A stretch of DNA of 64,000 nucleotides from Leifsonia soli (GTDB lineage Bacteria; Actinomycetota; Actinomycetes; Actinomycetales; Microbacteriaceae). Below the pieces are notes generated by a model. The model saw only the letters and a list, made by a program, of their open reading frames with translations, ran no database searches and had not been told where the DNA came from. Position 1 is the first letter of the stretch. The number at the start of each line of letters is the position of its first letter. A program made the position numbers and the translations under genes. Of this stretch, positions 33,179 to 45,946 are shown one piece after another. The stretch lies in the NCBI RefSeq assembly GCF_013408745.1, contig NZ_JACCBJ010000001.1, positions 1,364,001 through 1,428,000 on the forward strand, read 5' to 3'.

Positions 33179-33193
33179 GCGGTGGGACGGGCG

Positions 33194-36709
<3,516 letters not shown>

Positions 36710-36716
36710 CGATCTA

Positions 36717-36722
36717 AGCCTA
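36717..36722 (-). promoter_or_regulatory. -10 box of dnaE (leaderless)
   Basis: TAGGCT on the minus strand, 7 nt before the ATG at 36709, in the 35-bp gap after rluD. Confidence 0.4.
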
Positions 36723-36744
36723 AGGCCGTCCTCCGACGTCCGCT

Positions 36745-37665
36745 CTACGACTCTCGGAGGACGTCCAGCGCGTGCTGCAGGTCGGCGGGATAGGTCGTCG
36801 TGAAGGTGACCCACTCCCCCGTCGCCGGGTGCGCGAAGGCGAGCTGGACGGCGTGCAGCCACTGCCGGGTGAGGCCGAGCTTCGCGCTCAGGGCGGGGTC
36901 GGCGCCGTACATCGCATCCCCGACGCACGGATGCCGCTGTGCGGCCATGTGAACGCGGATCTGGTGCGTCCTCCCGGTCTCCAGGTGGATCTCCAGCAGG
37001 CTGGCCGAGGGGAACGCCTCGATCGTCTCGTAGTGCGTCACGGACGGCTTCCCGCCCGCAACGACCGCGAATTTCCAGTCGGATCGCGGATGCCGTCCGA
37101 TCGGGGCGTCGATGGTGCCGGTCAGCGGGTCCGGGTGGCCCTGGACGACGGCGTGGTAGATCTTCTCGACCGTGCGGTCGTGGAACGCGCGTTTCAGCGC
37201 CGTGTACGCGCGCTCCGACTTGGCGACGACCATGAGACCGCTGGTGCCCGCGTCGAGGCGGTGGACGATGCCAGCGCGTTCGGCGGCGCCGGAGGTCGAG
37301 ATGCGGAATCCCGCGGCGGCCAGTGCTCCGAGGACGGTCGGACCCTCCCAGCCGACGGAGGGGTGGGCTGCGACGCCGACCGGCTTGTCGATGACCACGA
37401 TGTCGTCGTCGTCGTGGACGATCGTCAGGTCCGGAACGGCGATGGGCACGATTTCGACGTCGGACTTCGGCTGCCAGGAGACCTCGAGCCAGGATCCGGC
37501 CGACAGGCGGTCGGACTTGCCCACGTCACGGCCGTCGACCGTCACACCTCCGGCCTCGGCGATCTCGGCGGCGAAGCTGCGGGAGAACCCGAGGAGCTTG
37601 GCGAGACCCGCATCGACCCGCGAGCCCTCCAGGCCGTCCGGGACGGGGAAGCTGCGCGACTCCAT
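36745..37665 (-). CDS. rluD: RluA-family 23S rRNA pseudouridine synthase (RluD-like)
   Basis: A 306-residue enzyme. An N-terminal S4 RNA-binding domain ([29 protein letters not shown]) precedes the catalytic domain with its nucleophilic Asp in [28 protein letters not shown] and [14 protein letters not shown] are the other family blocks. RluD modifies helix 69 of 23S rRNA; the exact target here is inferred from domain layout. It begins right after the lspA stop (0 bp gap), a common pairing. Confidence 0.93.
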   Translation of the reverse strand: MESRSFPVPDGLEGSRVDAGLAKLLGFSRSFAAEIAEAGGVTVDGRDVGKSDRLSAGSWLEVSWQPKSDVEIVPIAVPDLTIVHDDDDIVVIDKPVGVAAHPSVGWEGPTVLGALAAAGFRISTSGAAERAGIVHRLDAGTSGLMVVAKSERAYTALKRAFHDRTVEKIYHAVVQGHPDPLTGTIDAPIGRHPRSDWKFAVVAGGKPSVTHYETIEAFPSASLLEIHLETGRTHQIRVHMAAQRHPCVGDAMYGADPALSAKLGLTRQWLHAVQLAFAHPATGEWVTFTTTYPADLQHALDVLRES

Positions 37666-38331
37666 CTAGCCCTGCGGCTTGTCGTCGTGCGGCTCGGCGG
37701 GAGCAGGGGCGGCGGGGGCCGCGTCGGTCTGCGTCCCGGTGTCGGACTGCGTCCCGCTCTCCGGCTCCGGCCCGATCGCCGGGTCGCCCTCCTCCACCGC
37801 ATCCTCCTCGTCCTCGTCGTGCGTGTGACGGCCGTCGAGTCCGACACCGCGGAGGGTGAGGATGAGGAAGAGCGCCATGCTCGAGACGATGGCGACGTCC
37901 GCCAGGTTGAAGATCGCCGGCAGCAGCGGGATCTGCAGGAAGTCGACCACATGGCCGACGCCGAATCCCGGCTCCCGGAACAGCCGATCGGTCAGGTTGC
38001 CGAGCAGGCCGCCGAGCAGGAGACCGAACAGCACGGCCCACGCGGTGGAGCGGATGCGCGGGGCGTACCAGATGACGAAGCCCAGGACGCCGACCCCGAC
38101 GATGGAGAAGATCCACGTGGAGCCGCTGCCGATGGAGAAGGCCGCACCGGCGTTCTTGACGAAATGGAACTGGAGCAGCTGCCCCAGGACCTCGACTTGC
38201 TGGCCCTCGTACAGGTTCGAGACGACCAGGACCTTGGCGATCTGGTCGACGAGGTACACGCACAGCGCGACCACCGCCAGGACCGCCAAGGCCCTGATGC
38301 TGACCTTGGACCGGGAGGGACTAGCCTCCAA
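37666..38331 (-). CDS. lspA: Lipoprotein signal peptidase
   Basis: A 221-residue inner-membrane aspartyl protease that removes signal peptides from prolipoproteins. Four helices and the catalytic Asp pair are visible: GGLLGNLTDRLF and PAIFNLADVAIV, plus FVKNAGAAFSIG. The first 165 residues match the family; a 50-residue acidic, Pro/Ala/Thr-rich cytoplasmic tail (HDEDEEDAVEEGD onward) is extra. The start is TTG and overlaps the divIVA stop by 11 nt; no better start precedes the conserved helix. Clients in this window include CtaC and the lipoprotein at 62.5 kb. Confidence 0.93.
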   Translation of the reverse strand: MEASPSRSKVSIRALAVLAVVALCVYLVDQIAKVLVVSNLYEGQQVEVLGQLLQFHFVKNAGAAFSIGSGSTWIFSIVGVGVLGFVIWYAPRIRSTAWAVLFGLLLGGLLGNLTDRLFREPGFGVGHVVDFLQIPLLPAIFNLADVAIVSSMALFLILTLRGVGLDGRHTHDEDEEDAVEEGDPAIGPEPESGTQSDTGTQTDAAPAAPAPAEPHDDKPQG

Positions 38332-39157
38332 AGCCGGGGAACGCCGGAGGCTGCTGCCCCTGGCCCGAGTCGTCGGAGCCGCCCGCGGGGACCGGCGCCG
38401 GGACCGAGCCGCTCACGGGAGCCGCGGACCGGCTGCCGGAGGCCGAGCCGCCGGGCTGTGCGCCGCCGCCCTGGACCGGCGCGTCGAGGTCGCGGAGCTG
38501 GCCCTCGATGTAGCTCTTGAGGCCCTTGCGGTAGTCGCGCTCGAAGGTGCGGAGCTCGTCGATGCGACGCTCGAGACCGGTGCGCTCCTGGTCGAGGGCG
38601 CTGATCTGCGCGCGCTGCTTGGACTCCGCCTCTGCGACGATGCGGGCAGCGGTCGCGTGACCCTCGGCGATGAGCTGGTCGCGCTTCTCCACGCCCTCGC
38701 GCACGTGCTCCTCGTGGAGCCGGCGGGCGAGCTGGAGCAGGTTGTTGGTGGCGTTGGGGTCGTTCGCGTCGTCCGCGGGCGCCTGGTAGGCCGGAGCGGC
38801 CTGCGCCTGCTCGGCCTGCTGCTTGGCCTGGGCGGCCTCCTGCTGGGCCTGGGCGAGGCGCTGCTTGAGCTCCTCGTTCTCGCGCTGGAGGCGCTCGGCC
38901 TCGCCGTTGTCGGCGCCCTGTGCGGCCGCGGCCGCCGCCGGGGCGGCACCGCCCTGGCCGCCGCTGCGCTGCAGCTCGGCGATCCGCGAGTCGGCCGCCA
39001 CGAGGCGCTGCTTGAGCTCTTCGTTCTCCTGGTTCAGGCGACGCAGCTCGACGACGACCTCATCGAGGAAGTCGTCGACCTCGTCCTGGTCATAGCCCTC
39101 GCGGAACTTCGTCGGCTGGAACCGCTTGTTGACTACATCTTCCGGAGTCAGCGCCAT
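38321..39157 (-). CDS. divIVA: DivIVA/Wag31 polar growth scaffold
   Basis: A 278-residue coiled-coil protein. The N-terminal membrane-binding motif is MALTPEDVVNKRFQPTKFR, followed by GYDQDEVDDFLDEVVVELRRL, the DivIVA signature. Two coiled-coil stretches (about 35-120 and 150-230) are separated by Ala/Gln-rich linkers; the C-terminus is Gly/Ser/Pro-rich. It marks the poles and recruits wall synthesis machinery in actinobacteria. A TAGCGT box at 39206-39211 (minus strand) could serve its promoter; AAGGTGG is the ribosome site. Confidence 0.96.
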   Translation of the reverse strand: MALTPEDVVNKRFQPTKFREGYDQDEVDDFLDEVVVELRRLNQENEELKQRLVAADSRIAELQRSGGQGGAAPAAAAAAQGADNGEAERLQRENEELKQRLAQAQQEAAQAKQQAEQAQAAPAYQAPADDANDPNATNNLLQLARRLHEEHVREGVEKRDQLIAEGHATAARIVAEAESKQRAQISALDQERTGLERRIDELRTFERDYRKGLKSYIEGQLRDLDAPVQGGGAQPGGSASGSRSAAPVSGSVPAPVPAGGSDDSGQGQQPPAFPGFGG

Positions 39158-39305
39158 GGCAAGCCACCTTAGATCGTGAAATTGGAACAGAAACGCGTTC
39201 AGCCAACGCTAGCAAAGCGGGCGGGAGTCGCGCACTCCAGCGCCTGCCCGGCGCGTCGGCTCGTCAACGATACAACGGGCCCTCCCCCGAACACGGGAGC
39301 GACGC

Positions 39306-39602
39306 TCAGCGGAATCCCAGGGTCACGTACAAGCCGATGATCACGACGAGCATGGTGAGGCTCCAGCCGAAGTCGATCGCGACGGGACCCATCGAGACGC
39401 GCGGGATGATCCGCCGGAAGAACCGGATGGGCGGGTCGGTCACCACGTACGTCGACTCGGCCAGCACCAGCCCGAACCCCCGCGGGCGCCACTGCCGCGC
39501 GAACACGCGCACCAGGTCGAGCACGAACCGGGCCCACAGCACGAAGAAGTAGAGCAGTAACGCGTAGTAGAGGACGGTCGCGATGAGGGAGACGACAAAC
39601 AC
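39306..39602 (-). CDS. YggT family membrane protein
   Basis: A 98-residue protein with two hydrophobic segments: LIATVLYYALLLYFFVLWARF near the N-terminus, then IDFGWSLTMLVVIIGLYVTLGF at the C-terminus. The conserved amphipathic TDPPIRFFRRIIPRV lies between. YggT proteins sit between sepF and divIVA in many Gram-positive genomes and are implicated in division or osmotic shock; precise role unknown. The start is GTG with a close GGGAGG. Confidence 0.93.
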   Translation of the reverse strand: MFVVSLIATVLYYALLLYFFVLWARFVLDLVRVFARQWRPRGFGLVLAESTYVVTDPPIRFFRRIIPRVSMGPVAIDFGWSLTMLVVIIGLYVTLGFR

Positions 39603-39704
39603 CCTCCCAGTATGGACGAAAGCGCACCGCGTCCCCTGAGCGTCCGCGGGGGACGACGAGGGAGGCGGTGCGCTTCGAGCGTCGACGGGCCGGAGCCCGC
39701 AGGG

Positions 39705-40232
39705 TCAGGCCTGGGCGAAGAAGGACGCGTCGACCTCGGCGTCCTGGCCGCCGTGCTCGCCCGAGACGACGACGTGGCTGGGAGAGAGCAGGAACACCTT
39801 CGGCGTGACCCGCTCGATCTTGCCGTAGAGGCCCTGCGAGAGGCCGCTGGCGAAGTCGATGAGGCGGCGGGCGTCGCCCTCGCTCATCTGCGAGAGGTTG
39901 ATGATCACCGGGATGCCCTCCCGGAACGACTCGGCGATCGCCTGGGCGTCGCGGTACTGGCGGGGGTGGACCGTGAGGATCTCGTTCATTTCCTGTACCG
40001 ATGCATTCCGTGCGGTGGACGACTTGCGCAGCGGCGTGACCGGAGCGCGGCCGGCCGCGGGCGCGACCGGAGCGGGGTGTGGGACGGCCTGGACCGGCGA
40101 TGCGGCCGGGGTGTGGACCGGTGCTTCGCGGCGCGGCTGGTGATGAGCCTGCTCCTGCGGCTGCTCCTCGAACTCCAGCTCCTCGTCGGCGAGGCCCAGG
40201 TAGACCATCGTCTTCTTCAGCGGGTTGGCCAT
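39705..40232 (-). CDS. sepF: Cell division protein SepF
   Basis: A 175-residue protein that links FtsZ to the membrane and bundles filaments. An N-terminal amphipathic helix ([18 protein letters not shown]) is followed by a Pro/Ala/His-rich linker. The SepF core begins at about residue 85 ([21 protein letters not shown]) and includes [23 protein letters not shown] and [12 protein letters not shown]. The ATG at 40232 has a GGAGG site 7 nt away. It is 64 bp downstream of yggS in the ftsZ block. Confidence 0.96.
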   Translation of the reverse strand: MANPLKKTMVYLGLADEELEFEEQPQEQAHHQPRREAPVHTPAASPVQAVPHPAPVAPAAGRAPVTPLRKSSTARNASVQEMNEILTVHPRQYRDAQAIAESFREGIPVIINLSQMSEGDARRLIDFASGLSQGLYGKIERVTPKVFLLSPSHVVVSGEHGGQDAEVDASFFAQA

Positions 40233-40296
40233 GGTTCCTCCGTACAGACCTGCGCGTCGACGCCTCGCCACGCACTTCGAACTCTTCTTCTCGAGA

Positions 40297-41010
40297 TTAA
40301 CGAAGCTCCGGCCGATTCCCGGTAATGGCCGTCCCGATCCGAAGGTGTGTCGCGCCGGCGGCGATGGCTTCGCGGTAGTCCTGCGACATCCCCGCGGAGA
40401 TGGATGTCGCCTCCGGCGCGAGGCTGCGGACCCGCCCCGAGGCCGCGCGGACGCGCTCGAACGCCCTGGCCGGCTCCTCGCCGAGCGGGGCGACGGCCAT
40501 CACGCCGAGCAGGTGCAGCCCCGGGGCCGCGAGCACGTGCTCCACCAGCGGCTCCAGGTCGCGATCGGCGACGCCGCCGCGCGCGGGGTCGTCGGTGAGG
40601 TTCAGCTGGACGAAGACGTCCAGATCGCTGTCGCCCTCCCCCTCGCGCGCCGCGAGGGCGTCGACGAGCGAGAACCGGTCGACCGAGTGGATGACGGACG
40701 CGTAGCGCCGCGCCTGCCGCGCCTTCTTGCTCTGCAGCTGGCCGACGAAGTGCCAGGTGAGGTCGAGGTCGGCGAGCTCCGCCGCCTTCTCCTGCGCCTC
40801 CTGGTGGCGGTTCTCCCCCACGTCGCGCACGCCCAACGCGGCCAGCTCGCGGACGAGCGAGGCCGGATGGAACTTCGTCACGACGATCGTGGTCAGCTCG
40901 GCGGGCGAACGGCCGGCGGCCCGGGCGGCGTCTGCGACACCCTCCCGGACCGCGGCCAGCCGCTCGGTCAGCGGACTACTTGAGGAAGTCGGGGATGTCG
41001 AGGTCGTCAT
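40297..41010 (-). CDS. yggS: YggS-family PLP homeostasis protein
   Basis: A 237-residue TIM-barrel protein binding pyridoxal phosphate through the Lys of [58 protein letters not shown] and [22 protein letters not shown] complete the signature (the last in pieces). It is not a racemase; it controls free PLP. It overlaps the 3' end of ftsZ by 35 nt, so it is translated from within the ftsZ message. Confidence 0.94.
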   Translation of the reverse strand: MTTSTSPTSSSSPLTERLAAVREGVADAARAAGRSPAELTTIVVTKFHPASLVRELAALGVRDVGENRHQEAQEKAAELADLDLTWHFVGQLQSKKARQARRYASVIHSVDRFSLVDALAAREGEGDSDLDVFVQLNLTDDPARGGVADRDLEPLVEHVLAAPGLHLLGVMAVAPLGEEPARAFERVRAASGRVRSLAPEATSISAGMSQDYREAIAAGATHLRIGTAITGNRPELR

Positions 41011-42157
41011 TCTCGTCGTCGAACGCCGGGTCCTTCTGCTGGGCCGCCTCGGCCACCGGGCTCTCGCCGGTGTGCCAGGCGTCGGTGGTCACGGGCGCGG
41101 GGATCTCGCCGGCCTCGACCTCGGCGGAGGAGGCCACCTGCGACTCCTCGGAGCCCGCCTCGACGAAGCTGGCGCGGCGCGCATCCACCGCGGCCGGCCG
41201 CGTGCTCGGCTCGCCGCCGTCGAATCCGGCCGCGATGACGGTCACGCGCACCTCGTCGCCGAGGGTGTCGTCGATGACCGCACCGAAGATGATGTTGGCC
41301 TCCGGATGGACAGCCTCCTGCACCAGGCGGGCGGCGTCGTTGATCTCGAAGATGCCGAGGTTCGATCCGCCCTGGATGGAGAGCAGGACGCCGTGGGCGC
41401 CATCGATGGAGGCCTCGAGCAGCGGGGAGGCGACGGCCAGCTCGGCCGCCTTGATCGCCCGGTCGGCGCCGCGCGAGGAGCCGATGCCCATGAGGGCGGA
41501 GCCGGCTCCCTGCATGACCGACTTCACGTCGGCGAAGTCGAGGTTGATCAGGCCGGGGGTGGTGATGAGGTCGGTGATGCCCTGAACACCGGCGAGGAGC
41601 ACCTGGTCGGCGGTGGAGAACGCCTCGAGCATGCTGATGCCGCGGTCGCTGATCTCCAGCAGCCGGTCGTTCGGCACCACGATGAGGGTGTCGACCTCTT
41701 CCTTCAAGCGCTGCACGCCGGCCTCGGCCTGCTGCTGGCGGCGCTTGCCCTCGAACGAGAACGGCTTGGTGACCACACCGATGGTGAGCGCGCCGATCGA
41801 CTTCGCGATGCGCGCGACGACGGGGGCTCCACCGGTTCCGGTGCCGCCGCCCTCTCCGGCGGTGACGAAGACCATGTCGGCGCCCGCGAGGGCCTCCTCG
41901 ATCTCCTCCGCGTGGTCCTCGGCGGCGCGACGGCCTACCTCGGGGTCCGCTCCGGCGCCGAGGCCGCGCGTGATCTCACGGCCGACGTCGAGCTTCACGT
42001 CGGCGTCGCTCATCAGCAGCGCCTGCGCGTCCGTGTTGATGGCGATGAACTCGACGCCGCGGAGGCCGAGCTCGATCATGCGGTTGACGGCGTTGACGCC
42101 GCCTCCGCCGATGCCGACGACCTTGATCACGGCGAGGTAGTTCTGTTGTGCTGTCAC
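40976..42157 (-). CDS. ftsZ: Cell division protein FtsZ
   Basis: A 393-residue tubulin homolog. It has [17 protein letters not shown] at the N-terminus, the GTP-binding tubulin signature [14 protein letters not shown], and the T7 loop [11 protein letters not shown]. After a variable linker (about 315-380) the conserved C-terminal peptide DLDIPDFLK binds partners such as SepF and FtsW. The start is GTG with GGAGG about 8 nt upstream. A 142-bp, relatively AT-rich gap separates it from ftsQ and probably holds its own promoter, though I cannot fix the hexamers. Confidence 0.98.
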   Translation of the reverse strand: MTAQQNYLAVIKVVGIGGGGVNAVNRMIELGLRGVEFIAINTDAQALLMSDADVKLDVGREITRGLGAGADPEVGRRAAEDHAEEIEEALAGADMVFVTAGEGGGTGTGGAPVVARIAKSIGALTIGVVTKPFSFEGKRRQQQAEAGVQRLKEEVDTLIVVPNDRLLEISDRGISMLEAFSTADQVLLAGVQGITDLITTPGLINLDFADVKSVMQGAGSALMGIGSSRGADRAIKAAELAVASPLLEASIDGAHGVLLSIQGGSNLGIFEINDAARLVQEAVHPEANIIFGAVIDDTLGDEVRVTVIAAGFDGGEPSTRPAAVDARRASFVEAGSEESQVASSAEVEAGEIPAPVTTDAWHTGESPVAEAAQQKDPAFDDENDDLDIPDFLK

Positions 42158-42299
42158 GTCCGGCCTCCACTGGAACCTTCAACCTCTAGCTGAGGCTTAA
42201 AGTCTTGCTGAGTATGCAATTCTCGATCCGACGTTAGGTGGGCCGGGGCGGCGCCCGGGTATCCCGCCAGGCGTGTCGGAAAAGTCGTGCGCATCGGGG

Positions 42300-43322
42300 T
42301 CATCCCGTCGTCACGCTGTGGGGCGACGAGACGTCGTACCGGGAGGATCCCGGCGCGCTCTTCAGCAGGGCGCCGAGGTCCGCCGCCTTGAGCGACGAGT
42401 CCTCCGCGCTCCCCCACACCACGGTCGCACCGGTGCCCCGGAGGGTGAAGCTCACGTCGTCCTTGGTCTTCGCCGCGATCGTGTCGACCTGCGCGCGGAC
42501 GTCGTCGGGAAGGGCGCTGAGGACGCTGGCGGCGGCGGCGAACCCGGAGTCCGCATCCACGTCGGCCGCCGCGCCGCTCGCGGCGATCAGGGGGTAGCCG
42601 TCCGGGCGCTTCTCGCTGCTCGAGATCGGCACCTTGGCCGCATCCACCAGCGTGTACGCGGCCCCTTGCTGGATGACGCCGACCGGTTGCCGCTCCACCA
42701 CGCGGATCACGATCGAGTCGGGCGGGTGGCTCTCCACCGTGTAGCTGCGGATGAGCGGGAACGCCGCGAGGTCGCTCGAGATGCCCGCCTGGTCGAGCAG
42801 CGGAAGCGGCGTGCCCAGCTGATCGGACAGCTTCTTCTCGATGGTCGTGGCGTCCAGCCGGGAGGTGCCCGTCACCTGGATGTGCTTCAGCGCCAGCAGC
42901 GGGGAGTACGCGACGAGCGCGACGGAGAGCACGAGGCCCGCGACCACGGCGGCGGCGGCCAGCCAGGCGATCCTGCGGCGGCGCGACCGCTTGGTGAAGC
43001 GGCGCACCTCGCCCCGCTCGAGGCGCTTGCGCTCCCGGCGCGCCGCCCGGAGCGCCTTGTCGATCTCGCGGTTGGTGGGGAGCCGCGAATACGGCGAGGT
43101 CTCGGCCGTCCGGTCGGCACGGGAGGGCCGTGCGGCCGGGGTCTCGCCCGGCGGCGCGGTCGGTGTGTCTCGGATCACCGGGATGGGCTCGGTCACCGTG
43201 CCGATACGGCCCGCGGGCGCGGCATCCTGCCGTCGCTCGTCCCGGGCCTCCGGCTCGTGCCGCGCCGGTGCGGGCGGCGTCGCCGGCACCTCCCGCCGGT
43301 CGTACCCCTGAGGACGCTTCAC
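42300..43322 (-). CDS. ftsQ: Cell division protein FtsQ
   Basis: A 340-residue bitopic protein. A 115-residue basic, Pro/Arg-rich cytoplasmic part is followed by one membrane helix (IAWLAAAAVVAGLVLSVALVA). Then comes a POTRA domain starting LLALKHIQVTGTSRLDATTI and the FtsQ beta domain with VVERQPVGVIQQG and YTLVDAAKVPI. It recruits FtsL and other late division proteins outside the membrane. The start is GTG without a clear ribosome site, 11 bp after murC. Confidence 0.94.
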   Translation of the reverse strand: MKRPQGYDRREVPATPPAPARHEPEARDERRQDAAPAGRIGTVTEPIPVIRDTPTAPPGETPAARPSRADRTAETSPYSRLPTNREIDKALRAARRERKRLERGEVRRFTKRSRRRRIAWLAAAAVVAGLVLSVALVAYSPLLALKHIQVTGTSRLDATTIEKKLSDQLGTPLPLLDQAGISSDLAAFPLIRSYTVESHPPDSIVIRVVERQPVGVIQQGAAYTLVDAAKVPISSSEKRPDGYPLIAASGAAADVDADSGFAAAASVLSALPDDVRAQVDTIAAKTKDDVSFTLRGTGATVVWGSAEDSSLKAADLGALLKSAPGSSRYDVSSPHSVTTG

Positions 43323-43333
43323 CGAGCGGCCCG

Positions 43334-44761
43334 CTACGCGCCGGGTGCGTCCGGGTGCTCCCGGCGCAGCGAGTCGAGCAGCTGGGGCACGATGCGGTAC
43401 ACGTCGCCGCAGCCGAGGGTGATCACGAAGTCGCCCTCCCGGGCGATCTGAGCGGTGTGGTCGGCGGCCTCCTGCCAGTCGGCGATGAAGGCCACCCGCT
43501 CGGGATGCTCGAAGCGGTCCGCCACGAGGGCCCCCGTCACGCCGGGCTCCGGGTCTTCGCGCGCTCCGTACACGTCGAGCACCACGGTCTCGTCGGCGTA
43601 GCGCTCGAGGGTCTCGGCGAACTCCCGGGCGAACAGGCGCGTCCTGCTGTACAGGTGCGGCTGGTGGACGGCGATGATCCGGCCGTCGCCGACCACGGTG
43701 CGGGCGGCGGACAGCGCGGCGGCGACCTCGGTGGGGTGGTGCGCGTAGTCGTCGTAGACGCTGACGCCTCCGACCGTTCCGTGCAGCTCGAAGCGGCGCT
43801 CGGTCCCGCCGAACTCGGCGATGGCGGCGAGCGAGGCGGCCGGGTCGAAGCCGAGGCCGGTCAGCACCGCGAACGCGCCGCCCGCGTTGATGGCGTTGTG
43901 GCGCCCTGGTACCCGCAGCCGTGCCGAGTAGTCCTCGCCCCGGTAGCGCAGCGTGAACGACACCGGGCCGTCGGTGACGATGGAATGGACGCGCACGTCC
44001 GCGTCCTCCGCCTCGCCGAAGGTGACGACGCGCTTGTCCGGCGCCTGCTCGCGCAGCCGGCGGGTGACGTGGACCGCGCCGGGGTCGTCGGACGAGACGA
44101 CGACGAACTCGTCCGCTTCGCGGGCGAAGGCCACGAAGGCGTCCTCGAACGCCTCCAGCGAGCCGTAGTGGTCGAGGTGGTCCGGGTCGACGTTGGTGAT
44201 CAGGGCGACCGCCGTGTCGTAGAGCAGGAACGAGCCGTCCGACTCGTCCGCCTCGACCACGAACAGCTCGCCCGTGCCTGTCCGCGAGCTCGTGCCGAGG
44301 GAGGCGATGACCCCGCCGTTCACGAAGCTCGGGTCCTCGCCGAGGCCGAGGAGGCCGGTGATGATCATGCCGGTTGAGGTCGTCTTGCCGTGCGCGCCGG
44401 CGACGGCGACCAGCCGCGTGCGGTTGATCAGCCAGGCGAGGGCCTGCGACCGGTGCAGCACCGGGAGACCCTTCGAGAGCGCCAGCTGGTACTCCGGGTT
44501 GTCCTGCCAGAGGGCGCCGGTGACGACCAGCGTGTCGGCGTCGCCGACGTTCGCGGCGTCGTGGCCGATGGCGATCGTCGCTCCGAGGTTCCGCAGGGTG
44601 TCGATGTTCGCGGAGTGCCGCACGTCCGATCCGGTCACGGTGTAGCCGGCCTCGAGGAACAGGCGGGCGATGCCGCTCATCCCAGAGCCGCCGATGCCGA
44701 CGAAGTGGAGCTTTCCGAGCTCCTCCGGGAGGGCGAGGGTCAGGTCGGGCTTGATCGTCAC
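43334..44761 (-). CDS. murC: UDP-N-acetylmuramate-L-alanine ligase
   Basis: A 475-residue Mur ligase adding L-Ala to UDP-MurNAc. The N-terminal Rossmann site is [18 protein letters not shown]; the ATP loop [13 protein letters not shown]; the central DESDGSFL and [11 protein letters not shown]; and [15 protein letters not shown] in the C-terminal domain. The start is GTG with no obvious ribosome site. 117 bp separate it from murG, one of the larger gaps in the cluster. Confidence 0.97.
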   Translation of the reverse strand: MTIKPDLTLALPEELGKLHFVGIGGSGMSGIARLFLEAGYTVTGSDVRHSANIDTLRNLGATIAIGHDAANVGDADTLVVTGALWQDNPEYQLALSKGLPVLHRSQALAWLINRTRLVAVAGAHGKTTSTGMIITGLLGLGEDPSFVNGGVIASLGTSSRTGTGELFVVEADESDGSFLLYDTAVALITNVDPDHLDHYGSLEAFEDAFVAFAREADEFVVVSSDDPGAVHVTRRLREQAPDKRVVTFGEAEDADVRVHSIVTDGPVSFTLRYRGEDYSARLRVPGRHNAINAGGAFAVLTGLGFDPAASLAAIAEFGGTERRFELHGTVGGVSVYDDYAHHPTEVAAALSAARTVVGDGRIIAVHQPHLYSRTRLFAREFAETLERYADETVVLDVYGAREDPEPGVTGALVADRFEHPERVAFIADWQEAADHTAQIAREGDFVITLGCGDVYRIVPQLLDSLRREHPDAPGA

Positions 44762-44878
44762 AGGTACAGCTTTCGGTTACGCGAGAGGGACTCCATCCAG
44801 TATGAGGCTACGCGGCGACCCTGCGGATCGGCCCCAGCCACTCCGACGGGTCGGCGGGATGCGTCAGAGCGGCGACGG

Positions 44879-45946
44879 TCAGAGCGCCGAGCGGATGAGC
44901 GCGACCATGCGGTCGGATCCGTCGCGGACGCCGACGGACGCGGCCCGGCGCGCCATCTCGGCCACGCGCCCGCGATCCGCCAGCAACGGCAGCAGGTTGC
45001 CGTCCACCCAGTCCGGGGTGAACGCGGCGTCGTCGACCAGCACGCCGCCGCCGGCCTCGACGACGCCCGCGGCGTTGAACCGCTGCTCGCCGTTGCCGAT
45101 CGGGAACGGCACGTACACCGCCGGGATGCCGAGCGCGGCGAACTCGCACACGGTGGCGGCGCCCGCCCGGGCGACGGCGACATCGGTGAGCGCGAAGGCG
45201 AGATCCATGCGGTCGCAGTAGTCGACCAGCCGGTAGTGCTCGACGCCCGGGTCGGTCAGCTCGCCCTTGCCGCCCTGGATGTGCAGCACCTGCCAGCCCG
45301 CGGCCGTCAGTTCGGCGGCCCGCGCGACGATGGTCTGGTTGATCCGGCGTGCGCCGAGGGAGCCGCCCGTGACGAGCAGGGTCGGCCGGTCCGGGTCGAG
45401 TCCGAACTCGGCGGCGGCCTGCGGGCGCGCGGCGGCGGCATCCAGCTGTTCGATCTCCACCCGCAGCGGCATGCCGACGAACGTGGGATGCGGCAGCGGG
45501 GTGCCCTCGAACGCCACGCCGACCCACGGGGTGTAGCGGGCGCCGAGCCGGTTCGCGAGTCCCGGCCGCGCGTTCGCCTCGTGCAGCACGAGCGGGACGC
45601 CCTCGCGGCGGGCCGCCGAGTATGCGGGAGCGGCGGCGTAGCCGCCGAAGCCGACGACCGCGTCGATCCCGCGGTCGCGGATCAGCGCACGGACCGTCGA
45701 GATGCTGCGCCGGTACTCGCCGGGGAAGCGCAGGGCTGCCGCATTCGGGCGGCGCGGGAACGGGAGCTTCGGGATGGTCGCCAGTTCGTAGCCCCGCTGC
45801 GGGACCAGACGGGCCTCGAGCCCCTCCTTCGTCCCGAGCACCAGCACCTCCGCATCCGGCTGGTCACGACGCAGCCGGTCGGCGACGGCGAGCAGGGGGT
45901 TCACGTGGCCGGCGGTGCCCCCGCCGGCGAGAAGGTACCGCGTCAT
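44879..45946 (-). CDS. murG: UDP-GlcNAc:lipid I GlcNAc transferase
   Basis: A 355-residue GT28 glycosyltransferase making lipid II on the cytoplasmic face of the membrane. The N-terminal loop GGGTAGHVNPLLAVA and the second glycine loop LVTGGSLGARRINQ are present. The donor-site Glu region reads VARAGAATVCEFAALGIPAV. The start overlaps the ftsW stop by 4 nt, giving coupled translation of lipid II synthesis and its polymerase. Confidence 0.97.
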   Translation of the reverse strand: MTRYLLAGGGTAGHVNPLLAVADRLRRDQPDAEVLVLGTKEGLEARLVPQRGYELATIPKLPFPRRPNAAALRFPGEYRRSISTVRALIRDRGIDAVVGFGGYAAAPAYSAARREGVPLVLHEANARPGLANRLGARYTPWVGVAFEGTPLPHPTFVGMPLRVEIEQLDAAAARPQAAAEFGLDPDRPTLLVTGGSLGARRINQTIVARAAELTAAGWQVLHIQGGKGELTDPGVEHYRLVDYCDRMDLAFALTDVAVARAGAATVCEFAALGIPAVYVPFPIGNGEQRFNAAGVVEAGGGVLVDDAAFTPDWVDGNLLPLLADRGRVAEMARRAASVGVRDGSDRMVALIRSAL

